Source: Lysobacter prati
GTDB taxonomy: Bacteria > Pseudomonadota > Gammaproteobacteria > Xanthomonadales > Xanthomonadaceae
NCBI RefSeq assembly: GCF_009765215.1
Contig: NZ_VLNV01000006.1
Coordinates: 62,001-126,000, forward strand
Length of the DNA: 64,000 nt
Direction: 5' to 3'
Positions 17,401-26,281 of this stretch are shown here, piece after piece. The notes under the pieces were generated by a model that was not told the DNA's origin, searched no databases, and worked only from the letters and a program-made list of their open reading frames with translations. How positions within the stretch are numbered: the stretch's first letter is position 1; each line of letters opens with the position of its first letter. A program made the position numbers and the translations under genes.

Positions 17401-17648
17401 AGCGACTGGAAGCCAGCGGCGACAGTGAGAGCGCGGTCCATGCGTACCTGCGCGGATTGGATGCCGATCCCGCGGTGGAGTCCTTCTATCAGGGCTTGAT
17501 GCGCTGTTACCAGCGTCTGGGCCGGCGCAGCGAAGCAATCAGCGCTTACCAGCGGCTTCGCCAGGTGCTGTCGGTCACCCTCGGCCTGGCGCCCTCATCC
17601 GCCAGCGAGCGGCTTTATCAGGCGCTAAGGGAACAGACGCCGGGCTGA
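14454..17648 (+). CDS. Large STAND-type ATPase regulator with C-terminal SARP/BTAD domain
   Basis: About 1064 residues. The N-terminal MalT-like NTPase domain carries Walker A IAGPPGAGKT (about 46-55) and a Walker B-like LVFDNYHEL (about 138-146), followed by helical-repeat (TPR/MalT-type) arms. The C-terminal quarter begins VRLLGRFEVLCDGQPL near residue 820, with an OmpR-like winged helix (KTLALLKAMVALGG, LDALWPDEEGDAAARALD, VLRLRSLLG) and the bacterial transcriptional activator domain ending in a TPR run (LYQGSFLAE to AYQRLRQVLSVTLGL). Such proteins are ATP-dependent activators. ATG 14406 is an alternative start adding 16 residues. No obvious target except the downstream small gene and efflux operon; the link is inferred from adjacency only. 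Confidence 0.85.
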   Translation: MPAVLQGATSVPQLAKLTRPRLHRVLPRERLFTRLDACRTSPLIWIAGPPGAGKTALAASWLEARRIGGIWYQLDVGDGDLATFFQYLSRIAPRGTRKHAPLPVFTTSHQMDPAGFARLFFRALFERLKSPAILVFDNYHELPPAAPLHGLLETIVREVPDGISLLVTSRGDPPAQCAGLRANDRLALLDWDALRLTYDETCGIASLRRDLDEATLRAVHAQADGWPVGLVLTLEQAGRSPGGIDLPRPDNREILFDYFAGQIFDDLPERVRGQLTQLALLPRVTPEQAAALTGDPRAAVMLEDIYRRRLFVERRADAYQFHDLFRSFLLRQLEATTDVDRLAALRRRAVAMLAEGGQPEAAFECAARGEDWAEATSLVLRFAPTLFELGRITTLRTWIDTLPNALIQGSAQLTFWRGMSLMSRPLDARSVFETAFECFGDDTIGRVFSCAAVLSTYYLEFDQGEFDLWLDRLLSLLSVDPEFPAPAADLRVHAGLLFALGYQRPRDDLVQSCLHRLRRLLQSPDIPLHARVDATTMMLAHHQMAADFDEAERIVAMVSPWIADPSLTPNHRAMWMLQLGHLRSRQGRDLEAAQLFDEALRIADADALVLPPLRIYSHLGRAGIALCSGDPESADAARTQAAGRWTFARPLDRALDACFRTWIAVHRGEHGQALICARDLRERMDQVGPVWLRCMARLQLATAELECDESADVAMLFEQARQLLAGTCLTRLGGAVDAVEAWMHLRRGDTAAARPFLESGMARQDVLHGQFMLRLHPRLLTEVYAAALSLGIAESEVRRAIREYGVRAPAGDAPGWPWPLEVRLLGRFEVLCDGQPLAFSRKLPKKTLALLKAMVALGGQAVSEQRLLDALWPDEEGDAAARALDATVLRLRSLLGDAGAIVQQGGKLSLTPSRVWVDVFAFEQAIVSAGDHRGGPKEQALLSRAIALYQGSFLAEDAGESWPVATRERLRGRFIHAVGHHAERLEASGDSESAVHAYLRGLDADPAVESFYQGLMRCYQRLGRRSEAISAYQRLRQVLSVTLGLAPSSASERLYQALREQTPG

Positions 17649-17859
17649 TCGGTAGCCAATCGTCCTGTTCAGAGCGGAGAGCGGGAGCGACCTGAGGCTC
17701 CCTCGCTGTTCTCAACCGACCTTTCCCAGCCGGGCCCCATGGGGCTGCGGCGGTCTTTGCGCGCGCGCCGAAGGCAGGGCGCGGAACGGATTCGGGGAAA
17801 AGTAGCCAATCCGTAGGCGCCCTGCGCCCACGCTTTCCCCAGTCCAGAGGGAAGCGCCG

Positions 17860-18078
17860 ATGAGTCCAATTCGCAGCTATGTCGTCCGCATCTACCGCAG
17901 CGGCCGCGCAGGCATCAACGGCGTGGTCGAGGACGTGAAGACGGGCCGGACCCGGTCATTCAGTTCCGTCACCGAGCTCTGGGATGCGCTGCGGCGCCCG
18001 CCGCGGGCGATAGCCGAACACCCTGGCGACCCGCAGCCCGGGCCGCCGGACGACCGAACCGAGTCCCCGTCTGACTGA
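17860..18078 (+). CDS. Small conserved hypothetical protein
   Basis: A 72-residue protein. Its first 50 residues (RSYVVRIYRSG, GVVEDVKTGRTRSF, VTELWDAL) match a small protein type often seen beside regulators in proteobacteria; I know no function for it. The C-terminus is Pro/Asp-rich and probably disordered. It starts after a 211-bp gap that contains an imperfect hairpin (about 17680-17712) likely terminating the regulator gene. It is 26 bases upstream of the efflux adaptor gene, so probably co-transcribed with it. Confidence 0.65.
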   Translation: MSPIRSYVVRIYRSGRAGINGVVEDVKTGRTRSFSSVTELWDALRRPPRAIAEHPGDPQPGPPDDRTESPSD

Positions 18079-18104
18079 CCGCCCCCGCATATCAGGTACC
18101 CCTC

Positions 18105-19196
18105 ATGCTTCGCTCACTTGCAACTGCCGCCGCCTTCGCTGCGGTGCTCTCGGCCTGCGGCCATTCCGAACAACCGGTGGAGGACGTTCGCCCGGTTCGT
18201 ACGCAACAGGTCAGCCGCACCGGCATCGACAACAGCGCGACCTATTCCGGCGAAATCCGCGCCCGCCACGAAACCTCGCTCGGCTTCCTCGTCGGTGGCC
18301 GTGTCCAGCGCCGCCTGGTGGAGGTGGGCGACCACGTCGCGGTCGGCATGCCGCTGTTCCAGATCGACCCCACCGATACCACGCTCAATGCCAACGCCTC
18401 GCGTACTCAGGTGGAGTCGGCCCGCGTCCAGTATCGCCAGGCACAGCAGGACTATCAGCGATACGCCGAACTGGGCCGGACGCAGTTGGTGGCGAAGTCC
18501 GAAGTGGAACGGATGGGCATGTCCATGGAGACGGCACGCGAGGCACTGCGCGCCGCGCAGGCCAACTACGGCGTGACGGCCAATCAGGCCTCGTACACCA
18601 CGCTGCGCGCGACCACGACCGGCGTGGTCACGTCGATCACCGTCGAGTCGGGCAGCGTGGTTGCCGCGGGCCAGACCGTCGTCACGATCGCCGAGCGCGG
18701 CGAGCGCGAGATCGTCATCAGCATTCCGGAGGCGCGCGTGGACGAACTGCGCAATGCCCGCAGCCTGTCGGTCGAGTTGTGGGCCGCGCCTGGACGCCAC
18801 TACATCGGACGGCTGCGCGAACTCGCTCCGGATACCGATGCTGTCACCCGCACCTATTCGGCACGCGTCAGCATCCTCGACGCGGACGACAAGATCGGCC
18901 TTGGCATGACCGGCAAGGTGCTCGTCTCGCTGCGCGGCGACGATCGCCTGCGTCGGCTTCCGCTTACCGCGCTCTATGACGTCGACGGCAAACCGAAGGT
19001 GTGGGTCGTTGACCCGAAGTCCTCGCGCGTCCAGCTGCGTCCGGTGACGGTCGCCCAGGCGCAGCGCGACTGCGTGCTTGTCAGCCGTGGCCTGCGCGAC
19101 GGCGACCTGGTCGTCACCGCGGGCGCCAACCTGCTGCACGCCGGGCAGAAGGTCCGTGCGGTCGACGCCAGCGACCTGCCGGGAGCCCGGTCATGA
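18105..19196 (+). CDS. RND efflux periplasmic adaptor lipoprotein
   Basis: A 363-residue membrane fusion protein. The lipoprotein signal (LATAAAFAAVLSACG) anchors it to the inner membrane at Cys 18. Order of parts: a beta-barrel start and lipoyl half-motif (SLGFLVGGRVQRRLVEVGDHVAVGMPLFQID), an alpha-hairpin (about 95-150), the second lipoyl half (TTLRATTTGVVTSITVESGSVVAAGQTVVTI), and a C-terminal barrel and membrane-proximal domain. It links the RND pump to an outer-membrane channel; no TolC-type gene is adjacent, so a channel encoded elsewhere is presumably used. The stop codon overlaps the pump start (ATGA). Confidence 0.93.
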   Translation: MLRSLATAAAFAAVLSACGHSEQPVEDVRPVRTQQVSRTGIDNSATYSGEIRARHETSLGFLVGGRVQRRLVEVGDHVAVGMPLFQIDPTDTTLNANASRTQVESARVQYRQAQQDYQRYAELGRTQLVAKSEVERMGMSMETAREALRAAQANYGVTANQASYTTLRATTTGVVTSITVESGSVVAAGQTVVTIAERGEREIVISIPEARVDELRNARSLSVELWAAPGRHYIGRLRELAPDTDAVTRTYSARVSILDADDKIGLGMTGKVLVSLRGDDRLRRLPLTALYDVDGKPKVWVVDPKSSRVQLRPVTVAQAQRDCVLVSRGLRDGDLVVTAGANLLHAGQKVRAVDASDLPGARS

Positions 19197-22100
19197 AATC
19201 GTCCTTCAACATGTCCGCGTGGGCGTTGAAGCACCAGCAGTTCGTGCTGTTCCTGATGCTGATGTTCAGCATCGCGGGTGTGTACGCCTATCTCCACCTG
19301 GGCCAGGCGGAGGACCCCAAGTTCACCGTGAAATCCATGGTGGTGCAGTCGAGCTGGCCCGGCGCCGGCGCCGACGACGTGGCGCAGCAGGTGACCGACC
19401 GGATCGAACGAAAGCTGCAGGAAGTGGCGGAAATCGACTACATCACCAGCTTCTCCAAGCCGGGCGTCTCGCAGATCACCATCACCCTGCTCGAATCCAC
19501 GCCTTCCAAGGACGTGCCCGACGTCTGGTACCAGATCCGCAAGAAGATCGGCGACATCCGGCCCACGTTGCCGCAGGGCGTGCAAGGGCCGGCGTTCAAC
19601 GACGAGTTTGGTGACACCTTCGGCAACCTCTACGCGTTCACCAGCGACGGCTTCAACTATGCCGAGCTGCGCCGTTTTGTAGACCAGGCGCGTGACGAGT
19701 TCCTCCGCGTCCAGGACGTGAGCAAGGTTCAGTACATCGGCCTGCAGGACGAACGGGTGTTCGTGGAAACCTCGTCCGCGCGCCTCGCGTCGCTTGGCAT
19801 CGATCCGCGTCTGATCGAGGACACGCTGCGCGCCACGAACGCCGTGGTGCCCGCGGGCAACGTCGAAGGACGCGAGCAACGCGTGGCGCTGCGCGTGACC
19901 GGCGAGTTCGACTCGGTGGAGTCCATCGCCAACATCGGCATCCAGGCGGGCGATCGTCGCTTCCGCCTGGGCGACATCGCGCGCGTGTACCGTGGCTACG
20001 TCGACCCGGTGGTCAGCAAGATGCATTTCAACGGCAAGGAGGCGATCGGTGTTTCCATCGCCATGCGCGATGGTGGCGACGTGATCCGCATGGGCAAGGA
20101 ACTGGACGCGGCGGTGGCGCGCGTGCGGGCGGCCATGCCGGTGGGCGTGGAGATCAATGCAGTCTCGAACCAGCCGGAGGTGGTGCAGGAGTCGATCCAC
20201 GAATTCACCAAGAGCCTGGCCGAGGCAATTGCCATCGTGCTGGCGGTGAGCTTCCTCTCGCTCGGCTGGCGCACTGGCATCGTGGTCGCGCTGTCGATCC
20301 CGCTGGTGCTGGCGATCACCTTCCTGGCGATGTACGCGCTGGGAATCGACCTGCAGCGAATCTCGCTGGGCGCGCTGATCATCGCGCTGGGCCTGCTCGT
20401 GGATGACGCCATCATTGCCGTGGAAATGATGGTGCTGAAGCTTGAGGAGGGCTGGGACCGGACGCGCGCGGCCACCTTCGCATTTACCGCCACTGCTTTC
20501 CCCATGCTCACCGGCACGCTGATTACGGCTGCGGGCTTCCTGCCGGTCGGGCTGGCCAAGTCGAGCGCGGGTGAGTACACGATCTCCATCTTCCAGGTCG
20601 TGGGCATCGCCCTTGTCATTTCCTGGTTGGTCGCGGTCCTTTTCACCCCGTTTCTGGGCTACAAGTTGCTGCCGGAATCGAAGAAGCACGCCGCCGGCCA
20701 CGATTCGCACGCGGTCGACACGACCAAGGGCTTCTACGGACGCTTCCGCGTCCTGCTCGAATGGTGCATGCAGCACCGCGGCCTGGTGCTCGGTACGACA
20801 CTGGCTGTCTTCGTTGGTGCGCTCGGCCTGTTCCGCGTTGTGCCCCAACAGTTCTTCCCTGCGTCGAGCCGCCCTGAACTGATGGTCGACCTGTGGCTGC
20901 CCGAGGCGGCCAGCATCACCGCCACCGAGCAGGCCGTGGCGAAGCTGGAGGCCAGGCTTCGGAAGGATCCCGACGTCAAATCGGCCACCAGCTACATCGG
21001 GAACGGCAGCCCGCGATTCTACCTGCCTCTCGACGTCCAGCTTCCTAATACCAACTTCGCCCAGTTGATGGTCATGACCAAGGGCACCGAAGAGCGCGAG
21101 CGTGTGATCGAGCGCCTGCAGAAGAGCTTCGAGACAGACTTTGCCAATGTGCGCGGCCGCGTGTCGCGCCTGGAGAATGGCCCACCGGTCGGCTACCCAG
21201 TGCAGCTGCGCGTCTCCGGTCCGGACCAGAAGAAGCTGATGGGCATCGTCGCCCAAGTACAGGAAGTGCTGCGCAAGGATCCGGCGATCCGTGCCGTCAA
21301 CACCAACGCCGGCGAGCGCCTTCAGGCCATGCGCGTGATCGTCGACCAGGACAAGGCAAGGGCGCTCGGACTCACTTCCAAGCAGATCTCCGACGCCACG
21401 CAGAACTCGCTGTCTGGCCTGGCGATCACCCAGTACCGCGAAGGCGACCAGCTCATCGACGTGGTCGCGCGAGTGGACCGCGCCGAACGGACGGATCTGG
21501 AGAACCTCAAGGATGCCAAGATCTACGTGCGCGATGGTCGGTTCGTACCGCTGTCGCAGGTGGCGCGGATCGAGGTCGGAAGCGAGAGCAGTGTCATATG
21601 GCGCCGCGACAGGATGCCAACGGTAACCGTCCGCGCCGACGTCAGTGGCGCCGAGGGACCCGACGTGACCGCGCGCGTGTGGCCGAAGGTCGAGAAGATC
21701 ATCGAAACCCTGCCGCTTGGCTATCGCATCGACGTTGGCGGCGCGACCGAATCGAGCATAAGAGCCCAGAGCTCGATCGGCGCGGTCGCACCGCTCGCGG
21801 TCGCAGCCATCCTGATCCTGCTGATGCTTCAGTTGCAGGACATGAAGAAGATGGCACTCGTCCTGCTGACCGCGCCGCTCGGGATGATCGGCGTATCGCT
21901 GACCTTGGCGATCTTCCACGTGCCATTCGGCTTCGTGGCGCTGCTGGGCACGATCGCGTTGGCAGGCATGATCATGCGCAACTCGATCATCCTGATCGAC
22001 CAGATCGACCAGGACCTTGCGAACGGCCTGGCACCGTGGGAGGCCATCGTCGGCTCTACGCTGCGCCGCTTCCGTCCGATCGTCCTGACGGCGCTGGCGG

Positions 22101-22318
22101 CGATCCTGGCGATGATTCCGCTTACGCATTCGACCTTCTGGGGCCCGATGGCGTGGGCGATCATGGGCGGTCTGTCGGTGGCCACGCTGATGACGCTGAT
22201 CGTGCTGCCGACGCTGTATGCGCAGTGGTACCGCATCCGTCCTGATACGCCCGCTTCCGCGCGTCCCGCTACGGAAGGCCAAGGCGCTACTCCCGCGCTG
22301 ATGCCGGAGTCCGCATGA
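19193..22318 (+). CDS. RND efflux pump, inner-membrane subunit
   Basis: A 1041-residue proton-driven exporter of the AcrB/MexB superfamily with twelve transmembrane segments in two halves, each followed by a large periplasmic loop. The proton-relay aspartates are present in transmembrane helix 4 (GLLVDDAIIAVEMM). In helix 10 the segment reads GMIMRNSIILIDQ, with Arg where AcrB has the relay lysine, as in the branch of RND pumps that lack an obvious specific substrate. It overlaps the adaptor gene by four bases. Substrates cannot be assigned, but the neighbouring degradation genes suggest hydrophobic organics. Confidence 0.93.
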   Translation: MKSSFNMSAWALKHQQFVLFLMLMFSIAGVYAYLHLGQAEDPKFTVKSMVVQSSWPGAGADDVAQQVTDRIERKLQEVAEIDYITSFSKPGVSQITITLLESTPSKDVPDVWYQIRKKIGDIRPTLPQGVQGPAFNDEFGDTFGNLYAFTSDGFNYAELRRFVDQARDEFLRVQDVSKVQYIGLQDERVFVETSSARLASLGIDPRLIEDTLRATNAVVPAGNVEGREQRVALRVTGEFDSVESIANIGIQAGDRRFRLGDIARVYRGYVDPVVSKMHFNGKEAIGVSIAMRDGGDVIRMGKELDAAVARVRAAMPVGVEINAVSNQPEVVQESIHEFTKSLAEAIAIVLAVSFLSLGWRTGIVVALSIPLVLAITFLAMYALGIDLQRISLGALIIALGLLVDDAIIAVEMMVLKLEEGWDRTRAATFAFTATAFPMLTGTLITAAGFLPVGLAKSSAGEYTISIFQVVGIALVISWLVAVLFTPFLGYKLLPESKKHAAGHDSHAVDTTKGFYGRFRVLLEWCMQHRGLVLGTTLAVFVGALGLFRVVPQQFFPASSRPELMVDLWLPEAASITATEQAVAKLEARLRKDPDVKSATSYIGNGSPRFYLPLDVQLPNTNFAQLMVMTKGTEERERVIERLQKSFETDFANVRGRVSRLENGPPVGYPVQLRVSGPDQKKLMGIVAQVQEVLRKDPAIRAVNTNAGERLQAMRVIVDQDKARALGLTSKQISDATQNSLSGLAITQYREGDQLIDVVARVDRAERTDLENLKDAKIYVRDGRFVPLSQVARIEVGSESSVIWRRDRMPTVTVRADVSGAEGPDVTARVWPKVEKIIETLPLGYRIDVGGATESSIRAQSSIGAVAPLAVAAILILLMLQLQDMKKMALVLLTAPLGMIGVSLTLAIFHVPFGFVALLGTIALAGMIMRNSIILIDQIDQDLANGLAPWEAIVGSTLRRFRPIVLTALAAILAMIPLTHSTFWGPMAWAIMGGLSVATLMTLIVLPTLYAQWYRIRPDTPASARPATEGQGATPALMPESA

Positions 22319-22461
22319 CGCAGACGACCCATTGGCTCCCCATTCTGGGCAATGCCCTGCCAATCCGAGCAGTCCCTTCCGATCGCATCGCGATCAACGG
22401 CGCGACATTTCCTCCCCGCGCCGCAGCCCCTCCCACGCACGCATCTACAAAGGAATCCCCC

Positions 22462-22965
22462 ATGCGTTTCACTACTCGCGCCGCAATGTTTGCCACTGCC
22501 CTGATGGTCACTTCGCCGTTGCTCGCCTCCGGCCTGTCCAATCCGACCTTCGAAGAGCAGCAGATTCTCGTCAAGGTCGACGAATCACGGGTTCAGGAGG
22601 GGCCGGAAAAGCGCACGTTCATCGAAGAGCAACTGGCCCTGTCTCCGGAAGCGGCGGAGCGCTTCTGGCCGGTGTACGAACAGCACCAGGCCGGCCTCAA
22701 TGAGCTCACCCGCCGCCGCGTCGAGAACATCCTTACGTACGCGCGTGCCTACGGTGCAGGCAGCCTGGATGACAAGACCGCCAATGGCTTGGCGCGCGAG
22801 GCGATCGCGATCGAGGAAGACGAAGCCTCTCTTCTGAAGCGCACCTATCTGCACGCCAGCAAGGCAGTGTCGCCCGCGCAGGCGGCGCGATACGTGCAGA
22901 TCGAGGCAAGGGCCAGGGCCATCGTTCGAGCGAAGGAGGCGATGCGCGTGCCACTGATCAAGTAG
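22462..22965 (+). CDS. Small secreted helical protein
   Basis: A 167-residue protein from ATG 22462, with AAAGGAA upstream and a signal peptide (MRFTTRAAMFATALMVTSPLLASG). The mature part is helical with the pattern LSPEAAERFWPVYEQHQAGL, RRVENILTYARAY, then SPAQAARYVQIEARARAIVR, similar to Spy/LTXXQ-like periplasmic proteins that sense or buffer envelope stress. The signal peptide resembles those of the two small secreted paralogues at 12.8 and 27.1 kb (M-x-[IF]-TTRA). It lies 143 bases after the pump gene; the in-frame extension to 22315 is not preferred. Confidence 0.75.
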   Translation: MRFTTRAAMFATALMVTSPLLASGLSNPTFEEQQILVKVDESRVQEGPEKRTFIEEQLALSPEAAERFWPVYEQHQAGLNELTRRRVENILTYARAYGAGSLDDKTANGLAREAIAIEEDEASLLKRTYLHASKAVSPAQAARYVQIEARARAIVRAKEAMRVPLIK

Positions 22966-23081
22966 CAGCAAGCAAGCGTCTGCTTTGCAAGGGCAGGGGG
23001 CAATGGTCATGCCTCTTGTCCCTTGTAACGACTTGCCCTGGGCCGTCGCGATCCACCCCCCCCTCGCCATACAGAATAGCC

Positions 23082-24143
23082 ATGCGTCCCCCCTTCTTTT
23101 CCCAGTGGCTGCTTGCAGTCGTCCTTATCCCTGCCTGTGTGTGGCAAAGCGCACAGGCGCAGGAAGCGGATTCCTGCAGCAGTAGCGATGTGCCCCGGCC
23201 CCCGGTCGTCAATCTCCGCGTCGACAACGACATCTTCGGCGGGCAGGATCAGGGCTACAGCAACGGGCTCCAGCTGACCTTGGTCTCGCCCAACCTGCGC
23301 GACTACACCACCGATCCGTGCCTTCCGCGCCTGGCGCGTTGGATCAACGGTCACCTGTCCGCGCTGCAGCCAAAGGGGTTCGAGCAGCGGAACATGATCG
23401 GCACGTTCGCCCAGGGCATCTTCACGCCGACGGACTACGACCGCCGTGACCTGATCGAAGACGACCGCCCCTACGCTGCAGTACTCCTGTTCGGCGTGGG
23501 CTACAACGCCCGCAACGAGGATCGGCTGCATACGACGCAGCTGCAGGTTGGCGTGCTGGGCCCGGCGGCAATGGGCGAGCAGGTGCAGAACGGCGTGCAC
23601 AGCGTGATCGGCGCCGACAAGTTCCGCGGCTGGGACAACCAGTTGGAGAACGAACCCGTGTTCCGCATCGTCCACGAACGCATGCGGCGCTTCGCTCCGG
23701 AGGCTGGCGCGAACGGCTGGGGCTGGGATGCCATCTCCCACTACGGTGGCAGCCTCGGGAATCTCACCACCTACGCGAACGCCGGCGGCGAGGTTCGCTT
23801 CGGACGAAACCTGCCAGACGACTTCGGAAGCACTCCGCTGCGTCCGGCTGGCGAGAACACCGCGCCGATCCGTGAGTCACAGAACCACTACACGCAAGGC
23901 ATGCACGTCTTCCTGCATCTCGACGCACGCTGGGTGTTTCACGACATCAGTCTCGACGGCAACACGTTCCGGGACAGCCACAGTGTCGACAAGCGCGAAG
24001 CAGTAGCAAACATCGGCTTGGGCGTCGCCTGGATGGTGGACCAGTGGAAGTTCGCGCTGGCCCGCTACCACAGCACGCGCGAGTTCGAGGGTCAGCAGGA
24101 ATCTCCGGTCTTTGGCAGCTTCACGATCAGCAGGGCGCTTTGA
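23082..24143 (+). CDS. lpxR: LpxR-family outer-membrane lipid A deacylase
   Basis: A 353-residue protein with a signal peptide (about 1-27, ending SAQA) and a barrel typical of the LpxR/DUF2219 family. The start of the mature protein shows LRVDNDIFGGQDQGYSNGLQLT, containing the Asn-Asp pair and the YSNG segment conserved at the active site. VHSVIGADKFRGWDNQLENEP carries the conserved His region and WxxQL. LpxR removes the 3'-acyloxyacyl group of lipid A in the outer membrane. The shorter start at 23082 is chosen because it leads straight into the signal peptide. Confidence 0.88.
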   Translation: MRPPFFSQWLLAVVLIPACVWQSAQAQEADSCSSSDVPRPPVVNLRVDNDIFGGQDQGYSNGLQLTLVSPNLRDYTTDPCLPRLARWINGHLSALQPKGFEQRNMIGTFAQGIFTPTDYDRRDLIEDDRPYAAVLLFGVGYNARNEDRLHTTQLQVGVLGPAAMGEQVQNGVHSVIGADKFRGWDNQLENEPVFRIVHERMRRFAPEAGANGWGWDAISHYGGSLGNLTTYANAGGEVRFGRNLPDDFGSTPLRPAGENTAPIRESQNHYTQGMHVFLHLDARWVFHDISLDGNTFRDSHSVDKREAVANIGLGVAWMVDQWKFALARYHSTREFEGQQESPVFGSFTISRAL

Positions 24144-24156
24144 CCGCGCATCCCCT

Positions 24157-26205
24157 ATGAAGAAGATTCATCACATGACGCTAGGGCACCCAGGCTCAGT
24201 GAGGCTGTGCCTCCTGGTGCTGATAGTGGCGTTGTCGAGCGGTTGCGCCGCGTTCGTCCGGCCGGCAGTCAAGGTCAAGACGCTGACTCCGGTCGAATAC
24301 ATCACTGCCAAGCGGGGCGACATCCTCACGACGGGCGAGCTCAGCGCCGCCACCGATGAAGCGATCCGAGATGCAGGCCTGGACGACGGCGCCTGCCGGG
24401 AGCCGTCGCCCGCCTGCATAAGTGCCCTGGCAAAAGCGGATGGCCTTTCAGACGAAGAGCGCCTGTTGGCACTGTCCGAGCTGTGGCTCCAGCAGGCTGC
24501 GAACGCTCCGCGTGGGGCACGTAAAGGCCAAGCGAACGATGCAAGGCTGGGTGCATGGCTGGAGGTCGCCAGGCACGCCTATGCCTATCTCTTCTTCACT
24601 GAGCGCTCGCCCGGAGAGCGTGCATTCGAGGACCGGCAGACCCAGGCACGCGACTACTACAACCTCGCCGTCCAGGAAGCCACCGTTGCGATCTTCGCCA
24701 GGCGGGTCCGCGGTGTGTCCGACTTTGACGACCTCGGGGTAATGCGGCTTTCCAAGTGGGCCGTGCATGCAGACTTGTCAGGTCTGGCCGAATCTGAGCA
24801 GGCGCAGGTCCCGCGGGAGTTGGTGCCCGCTGCGTCTATGTCATTCGCCGGGGTGCGCAGCGTGTACCGGCGCGACGGTTTCGGCGCCGAACTGGTGGCC
24901 GTGCTCGATGACCCGGCCTCCGATGTGTCGGGCAAACCGTCAAAGCAACCGGACCTCAACAGGAAAACCCTTGGCCCGGTGTGGAGCCAGATGCCGTCGC
25001 CCACGGTCACCGTGCTGATCCGCTTTCCCGGTGAAACCTTGTCAGACGTGTTGTCCACGTCGGAGCTGGTCGTCGCTGCTTACGATCCATTTCAGAACGC
25101 TCAGGTTGGCCTGCACGGGCAGGACGTCCCGCTGGCTGCGAACTTCACCGCCGGTTACGGCCTATGGCTGGCGCGCTCAGGCTTCTCGCGGCAATCACTG
25201 AGCTCCCTGTTCGGCAGCGAGCGCGGGATCGATCACCCGCACCTGTACCTGATGCAGCCCTACGACCCCAGCAAGCGGATCGTGCTCATGGTCCATGGGC
25301 TGGCCAGCAGTCCTGAGGCGTGGGTGAACGTCGCCAACGAGCTCATGGGTGACGAAGAGCTGCGCAAGAACTTCCAGGTCTGGCAGTTCTACTACCCGAC
25401 CAATATGCCGATCGCCTTGAACCATGAAGCCATCCGGCAGACGCTCGGAGATGCAATGCAACACCTGGACCCGCACGGCGAAGATCCCGCCTCACGGGGC
25501 ATGGTGCTCGTGGGCCACAGCATGGGCGGTGTCATTGCCCGACTGATGGTGTCCTCGTCGACAGGGACGTTATGGGACCGGCTGGTCGGCGAGAAGGTCC
25601 ACGACGAAGCCCGGCTGGAGCGACTGCGTTCGAAGGTTGGACACATTCTTCAGTTCGACCCGGTGCCGCAAGTCGATCGCGTGGTGTTCGTCGCCGCTCC
25701 CCACCGCGGCACCGATCTCGCTGGCAGCGGGCTGGGGCACTGGATCGGTCGCATGGTGCGTATGCCCCTGACCACACTCACCCAGTTCGCAGACGTCATG
25801 GTCGATCTCACCGCCGTCAGCGGTAGCAACGGGTCGCGCACGGCGATACCGACGAGCATCGAGAACCTGGACAAGGCGGACCCGTTCGTTCAAGCCGCGG
25901 CCGACCTGCCGATTTCTCCGGACGTGCGCTACCACTCGATCATTGGTCAGCGGAAATCGGAGAGTCCGCTGACTTCATCCGACGATGGGGTAGTGCCGTA
26001 CTGGAGCTCGCACCTCGACGGCGCGGTCTCGGAGAAGGTTGTCCACGCGGGCCACAGCGTCCAGGAGACGCCCCAGGCAGTCGTCGAGCTCAAGCGCATT
26101 CTGCGGGAAGACATAGGCGAGCGCGCAGCGGCCGTTGCGACGCAACAGCAGGGTTCCTCGGCCGCCGGCATTTCCACGTTCAGCACCACGCCAGTCCAAA
26201 ACTGA
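24157..26205 (+). CDS. Lipoprotein alpha/beta hydrolase
   Basis: A 682-residue protein with a lipoprotein signal (LCLLVLIVALSSGCAAF, lipidated Cys near residue 30). A helical N-terminal part of about 350 residues precedes an alpha/beta hydrolase domain: the oxyanion-hole motif VLMVHGLASSPEAW near 375, the nucleophile elbow LVGHSMGGVIARL near 455 and a terminal His in VVHAGHSVQETPQAV near 632. It is probably an envelope-anchored lipase or esterase. It begins 13 bases after lpxR, so the pair may form a lipid-remodelling operon. The N-terminal domain is not one I recognise. Confidence 0.85.
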   Translation: MKKIHHMTLGHPGSVRLCLLVLIVALSSGCAAFVRPAVKVKTLTPVEYITAKRGDILTTGELSAATDEAIRDAGLDDGACREPSPACISALAKADGLSDEERLLALSELWLQQAANAPRGARKGQANDARLGAWLEVARHAYAYLFFTERSPGERAFEDRQTQARDYYNLAVQEATVAIFARRVRGVSDFDDLGVMRLSKWAVHADLSGLAESEQAQVPRELVPAASMSFAGVRSVYRRDGFGAELVAVLDDPASDVSGKPSKQPDLNRKTLGPVWSQMPSPTVTVLIRFPGETLSDVLSTSELVVAAYDPFQNAQVGLHGQDVPLAANFTAGYGLWLARSGFSRQSLSSLFGSERGIDHPHLYLMQPYDPSKRIVLMVHGLASSPEAWVNVANELMGDEELRKNFQVWQFYYPTNMPIALNHEAIRQTLGDAMQHLDPHGEDPASRGMVLVGHSMGGVIARLMVSSSTGTLWDRLVGEKVHDEARLERLRSKVGHILQFDPVPQVDRVVFVAAPHRGTDLAGSGLGHWIGRMVRMPLTTLTQFADVMVDLTAVSGSNGSRTAIPTSIENLDKADPFVQAAADLPISPDVRYHSIIGQRKSESPLTSSDDGVVPYWSSHLDGAVSEKVVHAGHSVQETPQAVVELKRILREDIGERAAAVATQQQGSSAAGISTFSTTPVQN

Positions 26206-26281
26206 GCGAGGTTTGCTGCATTCCACCGCGCGCAAACAGTGCGCGTATATGACTTCAACCATGCATAGGGAACCACATTCC

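Noticed and set aside
16149-17441. 430-residue minus-strand frame
   Set aside because: Antisense to the same regulator; Gln/Arg-rich shadow composition.
17652-17811. Two GTAGCCAATC copies as SARP binding repeats
   Set aside because: SARPs bind repeats spaced by about 11 or 22 bp; 150 bp is too far, so this is kept only as a remark under the regulator.
18974-22363. 1129-residue open frame on the minus strand
   Set aside because: It is the antisense shadow of the RND pump and adaptor genes; the composition is His/Arg/Asp-rich, with no domain.
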